This document shows positions 45,180 through 56,741 of a DNA stretch of 64,000 bases, piece after piece. Source of the DNA: Adiantum capillus-veneris (Eukaryota; Streptophyta; Polypodiopsida; Polypodiales; Pteridaceae); NCBI GenBank assembly GCA_014529385.2, contig CM043962.1:89949680-90013679 (forward strand). The letters are read 5' to 3'. How positions within the stretch are numbered: the stretch's first letter is position 1; each line of letters starts with the position of its first letter. The position numbers were made by a program, and so were the translations under genes. The notes beneath the pieces are model-generated. The model ran no database searches. It was given only the letters and a program-made list of their open reading frames with translations, and was not told the origin of the DNA.

Positions 45180-45665
45180 CTATTGTCTTTCACTTGCTAG
45201 GGCATCTGCTTCTTGGTTTTGAGCCCTTGGGATATGGTGTATTTGAACTTCTTCAAACCTACCCAACAAGGTTTTTACACCACTTAAGTGAGTCCTTAAA
45301 CTAGGATTCTTGCATGTCCATGCTCCATTTACTTGCCATACCAGAAGTAGAGCATCCCCAAATACATTAAGGCGTTGTACACCTTGCGAGACGCACCATT
45401 GTAGACCCTTGGTTAGTGCTGCATACTCAGCTTCATTGTTAGAATGTGAATCTAACAATTGGCCCAACAAAAATACCTTTGTTCCTTTGTCATCAAAGAC
45501 CACTATGCCTGCAGCTGCTTTGTCGGAAGCTCGCTTGTAGGCTCCATCAAAGTAGAGAGAGTATGCTCCTTCTACCATCGGTGGTACTGGAGGTAATCGG
45601 ACTTCTCCTTCCTTAGATTGCTTCTCCTTCCCTTCAAAGACTTGGTAGGTCATGAGTCCCCCCAA
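45180..45665 (-). pseudogene. Element 4 additional RNase H domain
   Basis: AYSLYFDGAYKRASDKAAAG (first Asp in FDGA), DSHSNNEAEYAALTKGLQW (catalytic Glu in NNEAEY), NVFGDALLLVWQVNGAW (Asp) and QNQEADALAS (Asp) give a full RNase H active-site set. It lies after the ordinary gypsy RNase H and before integrase, the dual RNase H layout described for Tat-lineage plant gypsy elements (archaeal-type RNase H). Separated from integrase only by an in-frame TAG at 45177. Confidence 0.88.
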
Positions 45666-45689
45666 ACTTGCCCTTGTCGTGCTTTCTAC

Positions 45690-48528
45690 CTATACCGTGT
45701 AGTCAAACTCTTGCAGACGAACTAGCCATTTAGTAATTCTAGCAGACACATCCATGTGTTGTACAACATAGGGAAATATTTCATCCATGGTTAGAATCAC
45801 AAATTGCTTAGGCAGCAAATATGACCTAAACTTTGTAGTTGCAAATCTAAGAGCTAGGACTAAGTGTTCCACATGGGTGAAACCTTTCTCTCCTGCTGTC
45901 ATCATTCGACTAGAGAAGTAGATTGGCCTCATGAAAGATGTCGTCGTATCCTTTTGGAGTAGCACAACCCCCAATGAGTCATCACCAACACTTGAGGTGA
46001 CAGAATTTTTCATCCCACTTAGGTGGTGAGATAGTTGGTAGAGTGGCTAAGACCTCCTTTACCTTGTTGTAATGATGTTCGCTTTCCTCGTCCCAAGTGA
46101 AAGTTGATCTTTGAGTGAGTTGTTGCAGTGGTAGAACAAGTTGTGATAGTAGATGTATGAATCTACTTAAGTACCTCACCTTCTGTAGAAAAGAGACCAG
46201 TTGACGTGCGGTCGTTGGTGAAGGTAGGGCTATGAGTGCGGACACCTTACTTGGGTCGGAGTTGATACCTTTTGCTGAAATTTCATGGCCTAGTAGAATG
46301 ACTTTACTCTCCCCAATGTGGCATTTATCCACATTTAATTGCCCACCTAGGCTCTGCAACCTGGACAAACCTTCAGTTACCTTTTCTAAATGTGAAATAT
46401 GGGAGCTATATATACAAAAATCATCAATGAACACTCTTATGGATGTTCCAAAGAACGGTTGAAAAACATATGTGACATATCTTTGGAATGTGGCAGGTGC
46501 ATTTGTGAGACCAAATGGCATAACCCTGTATGCAAAACAACCCCATGGCGTGATAAAAGTGGTTTTTAGCTGATCTTCCAAGGCTATGCATATTTGAAAG
46601 TATCCAGAATAACCATCACAGACGGTATAGCATTCAAAACCCGCTACTTCATTCAGAATTTCATCCAGGAAAGGGAGAGGAAAGTGGTCTCTCTTTGTAG
46701 CTGCATTTAGTGGTTTGTAGTCAACACAGACCCTCCACTTACCATTCTTTTTAGGCGTCACCACTACGGGTGACACCCATTCTGAGTTTTCTACAGGATA
46801 GATGAATCCCGCCTCCAGCAGTTTCCTTACCTCGGCCAAGAGTGCCTTTTCTTGTATGACCCCCAGTCGTCGTAGCTTTTGCACAACTTGTTTTACCCCT
46901 TCCTTCAGCTTAATATGATGTTCCACAACTGTAATGCCTGTGATTCTTTCATAGTTGTCAATGAACAGGTTAGGAAATCCCATCAACATTTGCAAAAAAG
47001 TATCTTTCTCCTCAAGTGTTAATTCCGTAGACAACAGACCCTTCAACCTACTTCCTCCTAGGCCAGGTGATTTGCTCTCCTCTTCATTGGGTTGCCCTTT
47101 TGGTGATGGATCACCAGTTGTGCTTACCCTTTGTGGATCCTTCATAATGATACACATCACATCAATGGAATTGTCACTTTCATCGGTGGATGTGGTCTCC
47201 TCCTCAGAACTGGAAGATTCGCTAGTGGTTTCATCTGCCGATGTTTCCAGATTCATTTGCTTCTGCTTGCCAATCCTCATGTCGTAGTAGATTGTCTCCC
47301 CTTTCTTACCGGTCATGCGTAGAAGGCCAGTACCCCAGTCCTGTTTTGCCTTCATGGCCATCAAACATGGCCTTCCCAAAATTAGTGGATAGCCCTCCCC
47401 CTTAGTAGGCATTACAAAAACATCTACCTCTACCTCAATGTTGAAAGCTTTGATTTTCACAGCACTTACCACACCCACACACTTTACTTTTGCGTTGTTT
47501 GCCATCTGTGCCTTGCATGGAGAAGGCCTGTCAACCTCGAGCCCTAATCGAAGCATCATAGCTTCGCTCATTACACAGATTTGTGCACCTCCATCAATGT
47601 AGGTGTTTCCAACCCTCTTTCCTTTTATGTTTACGTCGACAATTGGACGGATGTCATCCATGTTGCATCCCGAAATTGCTCCGGCTACCTTTGTTTTGGA
47701 GTGTCTTGTACTTACCATTTTAGACCATTGTCGCCTTACTTTAGGTACAAGATGTAGCAGTTGTGGCCATGTAATCTTCGGTCCTTGCTCTGACACATCC
47801 AATGTTAGATCATAGGGCTTTGAACTTTCCCCTAGCTGGAAGTCGGTGATGCCCAATTTCCATCGTGGCCTAGATGGCCTCTTGCTAGTTTCTCCTCTCA
47901 TGCTTCTCTCATCATCTGATTGTGTAGCTTTCTCCCTCCTAGCTCTTTTCACAGTCATGGCTTCAAGTGGTTCTAAAAAGGTTACCTTCTCCTTACCCTT
48001 GTCCCTCTCCTTTGCTCTAGGTGGATCCACTACTACGGCTTTTCCTTTCTCTTCTAGCCTTATGATGTTTACAGGGCGATCAGGTGGTGGGGCTGGTGGA
48101 AGAGGTGGGATGGATGCTTGTAGTGGTGTCTGGGGTGGACGTAGAATTTGTGTTGGTGGGGTTGGTGCTCGGGGTGGGGGTGTTCTTTCTCTAGGGGGTG
48201 ACAATTGGTTCCTCCTACCTCCTCTATTATAGTTTTGTCGTGGTTTGGGACAGTAGTACATACCGTGACCGTCTTCTCCGCAGTTGTAGCAATGATACTC
48301 CCTTTTATGTCGTCGTGCTCTTCCAGGGTCTTGATCTCTTTCTTGACTCCTCCCTTGCTCTATTAAGTGGACATACAAATTCTGCAGTTGGTCAGTAATA
48401 TGGGCCAACATATCTTGTTGGTCATCTCTTACCCCAAGAGCCGGTGGTGGTGGTGGAATGGTGGTTGTCGTAGTTGATGGTCGACGCGATGTTCCTACTT
48501 CTGTTGACTCGGTTTCTTTGGCTTTCAT
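45690..48528 (-). pseudogene. Gypsy element 4 gag-pol: knuckle, protease, RT, RNase H
   Basis: An 848-codon open frame: a Pro-rich leader, CYNCGEDGHGMYYC (zinc knuckle, about residue 81), a Pro/charged linker, YIDGGAQICVMSEAMM (protease, about residue 315) and LILGRPCL. An acidic Ser-rich linker and reverse transcriptase follow (EWVSPVVVTPKKNGKWRVCV, DGYSGYFQICIA, FIDDFCIYSS). The catalytic box is FIDD rather than Y-x-DD. A frameshift near 46000 leads to RNase H (VGDDSLGVVLLQKDT, RPIYFSSRMM, FVILTMDEIFPYV), which ends at a TAG at 45687. Confidence 0.93.
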
Positions 48529-49796
48529 TCACAACTTCTTGTCCTTAAGGCGAGCAATCTCAACGGCTAACTCATACGTAGCCGGGAATCTACCTTTCAC
48601 TTTCTCCTTGAGAAGCGGCCATAAGCCATGCGTGAACCGATCTTTTTTTAGGAAATCGGGTGCGGCTTCCCCCCTTGCCAGTGACTCAACCCACCGTTCC
48701 CACAAATCCACAAATTTGGATTCATAGGTGGCATATTCTAAAAGACCCTCCTGCTTCAAGTCTCTCAACTTGTCCCACAACTTTTCTGAAGTGGTACCTC
48801 CCCCAAAGCGCCTCTTAAAAGCGGTTTTTAAGGGTTCCTAGTCCTCCTTGGTTGCTTGTGGAAGTGCATTGTACCATGATCTAGCTTCTAGCTTCATGAG
48901 ATGCTTAAAGATTCTAACCCGGGATTCATCCGTATCTTTGTTGCTCACTACACATGCTACTTCAAAGTCATCTAGGAAGTCTGTTACCAAATCCTCCCCC
49001 TTCTTTCCTTTAAATGTTGGAAATGCTATACTTGCCATGATTACTGAGAGAGAGCTAGAAATACACACTGCTTAACTTGCGTGTATACCCTCTTATACTA
49101 GGACATAGATTAAAACTTCAAACGGTACATTGCCTTGTACCAAAGGTAGGACAAATGGTTGATCTGATGCCAGAACCTCAAAAAATTGCTTCCCACCCAG
49201 CATGGTGTCAATGAAGTGCTGGTAGTGAGCCTTCAAATCCAGTATTACCTTGATTGAGCGTACACGTGTTGGTATGTGTGATCTGTCTTGAGGTAGGTTG
49301 TACTGATTCATGTGAAGCTTAGAGGTGCTTAGTCACTGTCCAAGCTTGTGGGAGAGGGTGGTGTTCTTTCCTGAAACAAACTCAGTAGATCCCTAGTTTC
49401 TCTAGTGAGAGTGTGAGCCAATGATTCCGTTATCTGTGTTGCAGCATCAGGTGCGACTTGAAAACTGACTGTGATAATTACCTCCGTTACTTGAGTTACC
49501 CGATTCTCAAAGTAGAATAGTGTTGATTCTCTATTGTGTAGAGCTCCTTCCATTTTGTTGTTGTGGGTTGGTTGTAGGTTGCGGACATGGTTTCGACCTT
49601 CTCCTTCTTCTTCTTGGCACTTGGCCTATCTATACCCACTGGGTTTGGCGTGTTGGTTGACTCTCCCACTGCAAATCGATTACCGTTACGCCTGACACTC
49701 GAGCTTCGATGGAGATGCGGAGTTCGTCTAGTTGTGCTTGGAGCTCTTCTTCTTCTGTCGTCCTATTAGAAAATCCTGCTAGCCATTCATCCATTC
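48529..49796 (-). pseudogene. Gypsy element 4 gag
   Basis: The likely start is the minus-strand ATG at about 49796 (MDEWLAGFSNRTTEEEELQA), about 70 bp inside the LTR and primer site. Frames then run through QERTPPSPT (49329-49553), LKAHYQHFIDTMLGGKQFFE (49093-49311), and the Gag core MASIAFPTFKGKKGEDLVTD and ARSWYNALPQATKED (49068-48838). After an in-frame TAG (48838) comes LWDKLRDLKQEGLLEY. A TGA at 48529 separates it from gag-pol in the same frame. Confidence 0.8.
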
Positions 49797-49851
49797 ACAA
49801 TAGCTTAGGGGTTTCAGTCTTGTAAACTGAAGGGTTTCATGAAAAGATCCT

Positions 49852-49866
49852 CAGTGGGGGCACCAA
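49852..49866 (-). other. Element 4 primer-binding site
   Basis: On the minus strand TTTGGTGCCCCCACTG follows the LTR end CTCCTGTCA directly. Confidence 0.7.
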
Positions 49867-49867
49867 A

Positions 49868-50078
49868 TGACAGGAGCAAAGCGAACCGCGGACCCCAACG
49901 GCCTCTAAAACACCGGGGACCAAATGGCGCGCCTCGAGCCTGTCATGGTAAAGCAAACAGGGGGCACCACCTAGCTTCAGCGGCTAGGACGCAAACAACA
50001 CATCACCATAACAAAGTTTTCATCCAAGAGAGATGGATGCTTGGGAGTAATGATGAAGAGGAAAGGGAATGAGATCAA

Positions 50079-50121
<43 letters not shown>

Positions 50122-51436
50122 AGGGGGTATAGCGGCTTAGTACTTAGGCACCACATAAGGATGGCGAATCCGCATACCCTTCACACATACACAAGCTCAC
50201 TCCAAACACAAGACTAGGTGGCGATTCCGCACACCTTACATGGGCAAAACATTGCAAGAAAACATACTCACAAAAACCTCAAGCTTTATTTAGAGAATAA
50301 GGCGATGAAATGGGGAGCATAGGGTAGGGGAATGAGAAGGGAGAGCGTGGTAGAGCACATGGCGGATAGGTGGGAGTTGATGGCGAAGACTCGCACGAGG
50401 GTTATGGCCATCATCCTTCATTTAGTTTCCCTTCATCTTCCATAGCCCAAGGGTGTAGAGGTCATGCTTAAGACGAGCATGGTGATTGCGGTGATGGTGA
50501 TGGTGTGGGTGTGTGTGTGTGCACTAGGCACACATAGTGCATAGTGTATTCTTTGGTGATGTTGTGTGTGTGTTTAGTGTGATGGTGACCCCTCTTTATA
50601 TAGGGGAGGAGGGGGGAGAAATTCTAAAATTTAGAAATGAAGAAATCATTATCTACATAGGCCATGTGATTGTGGGCCCCACTTGTCTGGCTGTGTGTAT
50701 ATGTGCCAGAACAGAAGTCTCATGAGAGAGAGACTAAGAGAGAGAGATGGGTTGACGAAAAAAAGTGAGAGGTGACATGGAGAATAAAGTAATTACAAGA
50801 GGGGAGAGAGGGGAGTGTGTTCAGAGGTGAATCTATGTGCAGATGTGTGTGAACACAAGAAAAATCATGTAACCACCGGGTGGGGATGGGTCTGTGGGCA
50901 CCTTTTTCAATGAAACTGAGTGTGTGTGAGTGTGGGGGAGGTTATTTAGCTACAAGACAAGAGACATGGCACCCTTTAGAGAGAGAGGGGGGTATTTGGG
51001 TCATGGGATATGATAGGAGAGAGAAAGAGGGGGTGGGGTATACTATTTTGGAAGATAGGGTAAGTTGCATGTGAGTTAGGGTGCATTATTGGTGAGTTAT
51101 AATGCATTATTGGTGAGAGGTGGGGTAGATTGAGGGGAGAGATAAAGGAGAAAGGACAAGGGGAAGAGAGAGGGGGTTGACCTTTTGAGTGGAGGAGAGG
51201 AAAAGGGACACCCGGCGGGGCAACAGTGAAGAAAAAGGAGGCAAGGTGGGGATGGGCTACCCCGCATGCATGAGGTGGCCTATTTTACCTTTCTTATATA
51301 TTTACATAATCATACTTTATTTTTTTCTTACTTTTTTTCAATGCCTTTTATCACTCCCTCCCTAAGAGGGGTTTTTCATGGGGTGGGGACGAGAGAAGAG
51401 GGGTATGGGAGCTTGGCTTGTGAAAAGCCCCCATCA
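49868..51436 (-). repeat. Gypsy element 4 5' LTR
   Basis: 1569 bp, TGA...TCA ends. It contains the complete internal segment missing in the other LTR, a (GA)n tract at 50083-50115 and a TATA box at 50593-50602 on the minus strand. Base substitutions relative to the partner are few by eye. Confidence 0.93.
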
Positions 51437-51586
51437 CTAGATTAGGAGCAAGGTAATGACACTCATTAGGGATCGGTAGGACATACTTTAATTCCAACTT
51501 CCAACGAGTACGTACTTGCCTATGTAGATAGAAACTTGGGATACACGTGTTTTAGAGAAGAGTGCTTTAATTCCGTGGTAATCTCC

Positions 51587-51620
<34 letters not shown>

Positions 51621-52910
51621 TACTCACGATTATGACACAAGTCTTCAACACCAAGAGAGTGTTGAGAGATGCGTTAGACTAAGTCATATGTGTCCTAATT
51701 TGGAATGTCAAAGATTTCGAAAATGCTACAAAAGACCTTTCCATTTTTGTACTTGTACATTGTATCAAATCCACCAAGATTGCATCGATTTGGTCTTGTA
51801 TGTCATTTTGGCCTTTGGAAGACGTTTAATATAACTTTTTTTTTTGAGACATTGAGAACCAGGATGATGATCATCATTCTCGCCTTTTATTTACTTCATA
51901 CACTTTGCGCCGAATCATTCTATTTGTGTACCTATACATTGTATCGGACCTACCAAGAATGCATCAGTTTGGCCTAGTCTGTCATTTTTGCCTTTTGGAG
52001 ACGGTTAGTATAACATTTGAACTCGAAAATTTGGAGACGGTTAGTATAACATTTGGAGACGGTTAGACCTCAATGATCGAGGAAACACACACACAAACTC
52101 ACACACACACACACACGCATGCACAAGCGGGCATGCGCAAACACGCCTGAGCTCGCACATGCTCACATCCATGCATAACAAGAAATGTTTTTGACGTTTT
52201 CGTTTGACTTGGAAAATTTTACCCTAGTGTGGAAAATTTGTCTCAATTGCGTTGCTTAACTCACCTTGGAACTATTTCAAAAGTTTATAGGTTACTCTAA
52301 AAATTTAGTAGGCGGGATTACACCAACCCTAACAGAGGTGTTACTGGAGTACCTAGCTACCTAATTACCTTAAATTTTGGCACGCAAACTAACCTGCTCT
52401 CTAGAGCTCTAGCTACAAGGCGGGCCGCAAATGTACTTGCTGATCTTATCCAAGCCCAGCTCGATGTCACCGCTCATTCATAGTGCGCTCCCACTTCATG
52501 TTACGCTACGCTTATTTAGAGTGAGCTCCCCCTTCATGTTGCGCTTGCAGCTGCAACTAGTATCCAGCTCGACGTGTTGATCTGCAACAGGTATCCTTAT
52601 CTTATTGATGTACTGCTCGACCGTCTGCAGGTCCTCCAAATTGAGGGCCATATTAAATAAGAGGGGTCGCCTTGTCGAAAGCAGCTCAGATCAGAAGATC
52701 AAGGGAGTTATACACGGGCTATGGCGGCAATTCCTGAGGGGAGTACAGTACGGGCTCTTGCCAATTAAGGCTGCAGTGGGCATGTCATTAAGATGTTCAG
52801 GGAGCTATTAATTAAGGGCGCGAGCTGCTAGCTGTGCGTTGCAGTGGTGAGCTGGAGAGACTACGGAACAGAGTTGTGCAATGCTGGAACGGGGTGGAGC
52901 TGGAAAGCAA
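51437..52910. other. Non-coding with SSRs and a degenerate repeat
   Basis: A C-run/(CT)n tract lies at about 51585-51620. A block of about 95 bp (tacattgtatcaaatccacc... ttggagacg) occurs at 51745-51840 and, diverged, at 51928-52020. ggagacggttag recurs at 51998-52070. (CA)n lies at 52085-52116. ORFs at 51705-51977 and 52605-52811 have no recognised domain. Confidence 0.5.
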
Positions 52911-53450
52911 GAGTGCATTAGGAAATTTCAGAGGTCATTTGGAGGGCCATATGAAGAGAGAGAAAAATAGAGCGCATCCAATGAGCACGAAGGCTACGTT
53001 ACGTAGGAAAGTACGTGGAAAGACTCAAAAAATAGGAAAATAGCATAAAACTTTCACGAATCTAGGATTGTAGCATCGTAATTTCCTTCCTTTTACCGAG
53101 CTTTTAGGTGCTTGCATGTGGTTCCACTTCTGATATTCTCTTATGGTCATTAACGTACTGGAGGGTGACCATTAAGCCCGCACAAGATATTGGAATTCTA
53201 AAACACTTTCCCTCCATTATAATGCTTTCAAAGTGAATCTCCCTCCACTAAAGCTTTTCTCTGAGAGCTTTGGCTTCCACGTCTTCTCGCCCAAGAAGCT
53301 CCAGGTGTTTACTGTCTCTCACACCAACAACCAACAGCTGCACTTTGCCTAGAAGGCCAAGTAGTAGCATATCCTCAATTACGATATCACCTTCAATAAG
53401 TGCATAGAACCAATGGGTTGGACAAAGGATAAACAAAGGTTAATGGGTCC

Positions 53451-54105
53451 TCATGCAACCAAGAAGACCCAAGAGGTCTAGTGGTATCAACGTTTACCGC
53501 TCAGCATGGAAGGCCAGAGTGTTGGATTTCAAAGTTGAAATTGGCAAACGATCTATAAAGGAAGTTCTTGTTCAGCATGTGTTTACCCATCCAGAGGTGA
53601 TAGCAAACGGTGGAAATGTATCAAATATACATCAACCACGTTGCAATTGTAAGTACTCTTGACATCTGAACTTACTGATACTCTCATTATAACTTTTCTT
53701 ATATATTTTGCAATGTTTCTCCCGCTTCTTATGAGCAATGTCTCCATTCTTCACAGCTCAATTACATTAGATTTGTCATTTTTACTTATTGATACTCTTA
53801 GTTTAACTCTTCTTATATATATTGCAGATGTTTATCCCTCTTCTTATGAGCAATGGGAGCCTGTGGAGTGCATATTAGGCCTCTTCCATGTTGTTCATGC
53901 CCACATTGGTTCTCTACAGTATTCAGGGAGGAGCAGCAAAATCCTGGCTGATGAGGGAATATTTTTTTATGAACACTTCTACCAACTCAACTCAGGGAAT
54001 AAGAATGGAATGTTGGTGAAAGTGCCTCTACGAACCGATTGGAACACTGTGGACTGGCCAGTTCCCGAGGAAACAATGGTGGAGGCAATGCGAAGTAAGC
54101 TCTAG
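53451..54105 (+). CDS. Hypothetical two-exon protein, partial
   Basis: Exon 1 (to 53649) encodes KRSSGINVYRSAWKARVLDF and IGKRSIKEVLVQHVF. A GT-AG intron (donor gtaagtact at 53650, acceptor tatattgcag at 53827) keeps frame into YVYPSSYEQWEPVECILGLF, SLQYSGRSSKILADEGIFFY and LRTDWNTVDWPVPEETMVEA, ending at 54105. I do not recognise the family. The preserved splice frame argues that it is or was a real gene. It converges on the minus-strand gene ending at 54182, and both lie between the inverted repeats. The start codon is uncertain. Confidence 0.5.
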
Positions 54106-54181
54106 AAGGATATACAGAGGTCTCTACGTAGCTCTATTCCCTGTGAACATTTGAGACTTAAGTAGATGTGAACATTTGAGC

Positions 54182-55739
54182 TTACCTGAGAATCTCGCTT
54201 ACCTGAAACGCACCAAGCCACCATATGTTAGATTCTGATTGAACACTAAAATATAAAGGATCATCACTGGGACACTTTGAGAGGGATCTATTCATTAAAG
54301 TAATAGTAACACGCTCTAGATTTTTCTCTTTAACAAGCTCACACTCATCCAATTTTAACACAAAATGTAATACCCCTCGTGACTCTTCAAATGTGATGTT
54401 GTAAAACTCCACCATTCTCTTCTGTAATATCCGCAGGTCCATAAAAATATTATTGAACTCATCATATGCCATGTTTTCTCCATGGCCACTGTAAGTTGCT
54501 TTAATATGAAAGGGCTGTCCAAGATAGTCTCCCTGTGCCTCGTTAAGCTGGAGCCTCTCTTTCCAAACACTTGAGGCTGATGATAGAAGTTTGGATTTTA
54601 TACCCTTCTTAACAAAGATGGATGAGACAGACTTTTGGATAGCCGAATATCCTCTTTTGCTTACACCAAGTGAATCAAGTGTGCCTTGTATCTCTTTTGC
54701 AGGCACTGAGTTCTCTGAAATAAAGCGGTCCACTACATTTCGTTGTAGGACCTTAAACTTCTTGTCATGTACTATATCTACTGCCAGGCTTCTACTTATA
54801 AGTGGCTTCAATCTCTTTCCTATATTGGTTTTGGGGTCAATGTTTTCCTTGTCAGGATAGATTGAATCTCTACATGAAGACAATGCATAAGTAAATAACA
54901 GAAAATTTGCTTCACTAACACTATTTAGGCACATGAAAACAATGCATAACAAGAAAAAACAAAAAGATTACTTAACTAAGACAATGTAGCCAACCAAGAA
55001 GTATCACCTTAATGCTCTAATTCTTTTCTTGAGACCTCCTGATGCAACCTGCAATGTTTCAAGATTGCACAATTTCTTCTTTCGGATACGAGCACCCAAG
55101 ATGGTATCCTTTATTTGACAACTTCGCACCTTTCCTTTCAGTTCTTGTACCTATGTTTTATGTTGCAAAATGGTAACCTGATCTGTAGAATGTAAATGTG
55201 AAAGGCGAACAATCTCACATTGTTGAGCTTGGAGAATGCCCTTGTAAGTTTCAGCTTCTCTTGTAAGAGATTTACAATAACCCAGAAGGCCCTTTTCTCC
55301 ATCATCAGCAAAGGTCAATAAGCTTGTAGGATTGACAAACGGTGGAGACACATTAGTCATTGGATTCTTAGGGTAGAGAGAGCCTCTTGTCCAAATATCT
55401 ATGTGTTTAGCTCCCTGAGCTCTGAGCGTGTCTATGGAAGCTTGAGGTATATGTGTGTTTGTTTTACTACGCTTAATCAATGGTTGGTACTCATTGTCCA
55501 AATCAATGTGAAGGTAATATTTGGCTCGTTTCTGGGTAACATTTGTGCCATTTGAGGAGTGGACTATTAGCCAAATGTGCATGTTTAATGAAAAGTGAAT
55601 AGCGGCTGCGCCTTCGTCCCTCCATGTTAGCCTCATTCCCTCCATATTGACGAACGAATGTTCAGAAGAGTAAGGAATCTACTTAAAGTACACTTTTTGA
55701 ACTTTTACTATGAAAGAACCAGCTCTTTTATTTGCCATT
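54182..55739 (-). pseudogene. Transposase-like gene of unrecognised family, 3'-incomplete
   Basis: Starts at minus-strand ATG 55739 (MANKRAGSFIVKVQKVYFK), then an in-frame TAG, then RLTWRDEGAAAIHFSLNMHI. A Leu/Lys-rich coiled-coil stretch around 55250-55030 is crossed by another in-frame TAG (55151). An in-frame intron (about 55012-54870) leads to YPDKENIDPKTNIGKRLKPL, a possible HTH (LGVSKRGYSAIQKSV), FVLKLDECELVKEKNLERVT and FSVQSESNIWWLGAF. The LKLDE segment could hold the first Asp of an RNase H-like transposase core (inference). The last exon ends with a good donor (gtaagcg at about 54207), but no following exon is found, so the gene is cut short. Confidence 0.5.
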
Positions 55740-55867
55740 TTTTCTAGAGAGAGAGTGCAAAAAATACATTTTCTTAGAAGGCCCTCCAAATGACCTCCGA
55801 AATTCCCTAATGGGATCACCCTCTGTAAGAGTGCCGCAGCAAGAGGTCGAAGGGAAGCTGTAATCAA

Positions 55868-56741
55868 CAGTGGCGTCCGAATTTGGAAGGCTGACTACGT
55901 GTGCAACAGCAGAAGCACCAGCTCAAAGACGTTGATTACCTAGAATATTCTGGGATTGAACGAGTATCTACACAAAATTCAATCTTGGTAATGCACACCA
56001 TATAAAAATTCCTGATCATGAAACTTTTGATTTTTAGTGTGAATTTTTATGGATTTATGTGTGAAGCATACCCAATATATTATATTGTTCCAACATTGAA
56101 GTTCAGTTTTTTCTACATAGAGAGGCGACCTACTGCACTGTGCATGTATTTTTCGAATTGAGGAAAACGTCGAGGATTCTCGAGGTTCGACCGTTGGCGA
56201 GGTGTTTCATCGGCCAAGACTAACTACTATGCGCATTATTTTTGTCGGGTAACTACAACTTCACTATCTACTTAATTAATTGAGCCATGGCTCTCTTCTT
56301 TGCACTCACGTACTTCGTTTGCATATCATCCTCACATAGAAATTCAAATAAATTCACATATGCGCACACACATATGCCAATAGCATTAAATTCATTCAAT
56401 GTGATTGTAAAAAAAAAATAAAAATTCAAAAAGTCATCCATGTGCCTTTTTTTTCAAGGTTGCTTGTTGCGGATCTCACATGCACAAAGACATACACCAA
56501 CGATTGTGTCTCTTGTATACAAAGCAAAAAGGAATGTCTTTTGAGTGGGTCATTCGCATATTGACACACGCATGTTATTAATATAATAGTTTTTGAATGC
56601 ACGGTGCTATCTAATTTGTATCTGTGACTTAGTGTATGTGGTACTACAACCTTTGCCACTAGCATCATGTGAAAAAGTGTTTTTTTGAGTCATATAGTCC
56701 GTGTAACCATGGCTCATGACATTTAGGTGATACCTGCATAC
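55868..56741. other. Non-coding spacer
   Basis: AT-rich, no supported gene. It contains ctacatag near 56114, a motif also repeated in inverted orientation at 62990-63220, on the far side of the transposase and 8-exon genes. Confidence 0.4.

Larger units (their letters stand above)
42309..51436 (-). mobile_element. Complete Ty3/gypsy element 4 with two LTRs
   Basis: Two highly similar LTRs (42309-43756 and 49868-51436) bracket a minus-strand gag-pol: Gag, zinc knuckle, protease, reverse transcriptase, RNase H, a second RNase H and integrase. LTR ends are TGA...TCA. The primer site abuts the right LTR and a polypurine tract abuts the left. The target repeat ctag is present at 42305-42308 and 51437-51440. 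Only about five stops and one frameshift break the coding region, so the insertion looks the youngest of the four gypsy elements. Confidence 0.95.
52910..55817. mobile_element. Candidate DNA transposon bounded by inverted repeats
   Basis: cattaggaaatttcagaggt... gtcatttggagggcc at about 52915-52950 is matched, in inverted orientation, at 55782-55817 (about 33 of 36 bases). Between them are two convergent genes and almost nothing else, and the minus-strand gene starts only about 40 bp inside the right repeat. A flanking TA at each end is the only target duplication I can suggest. The repeats may instead be copies of a shared exon, as both encode LGNF-GHLEG. Confidence 0.4.
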
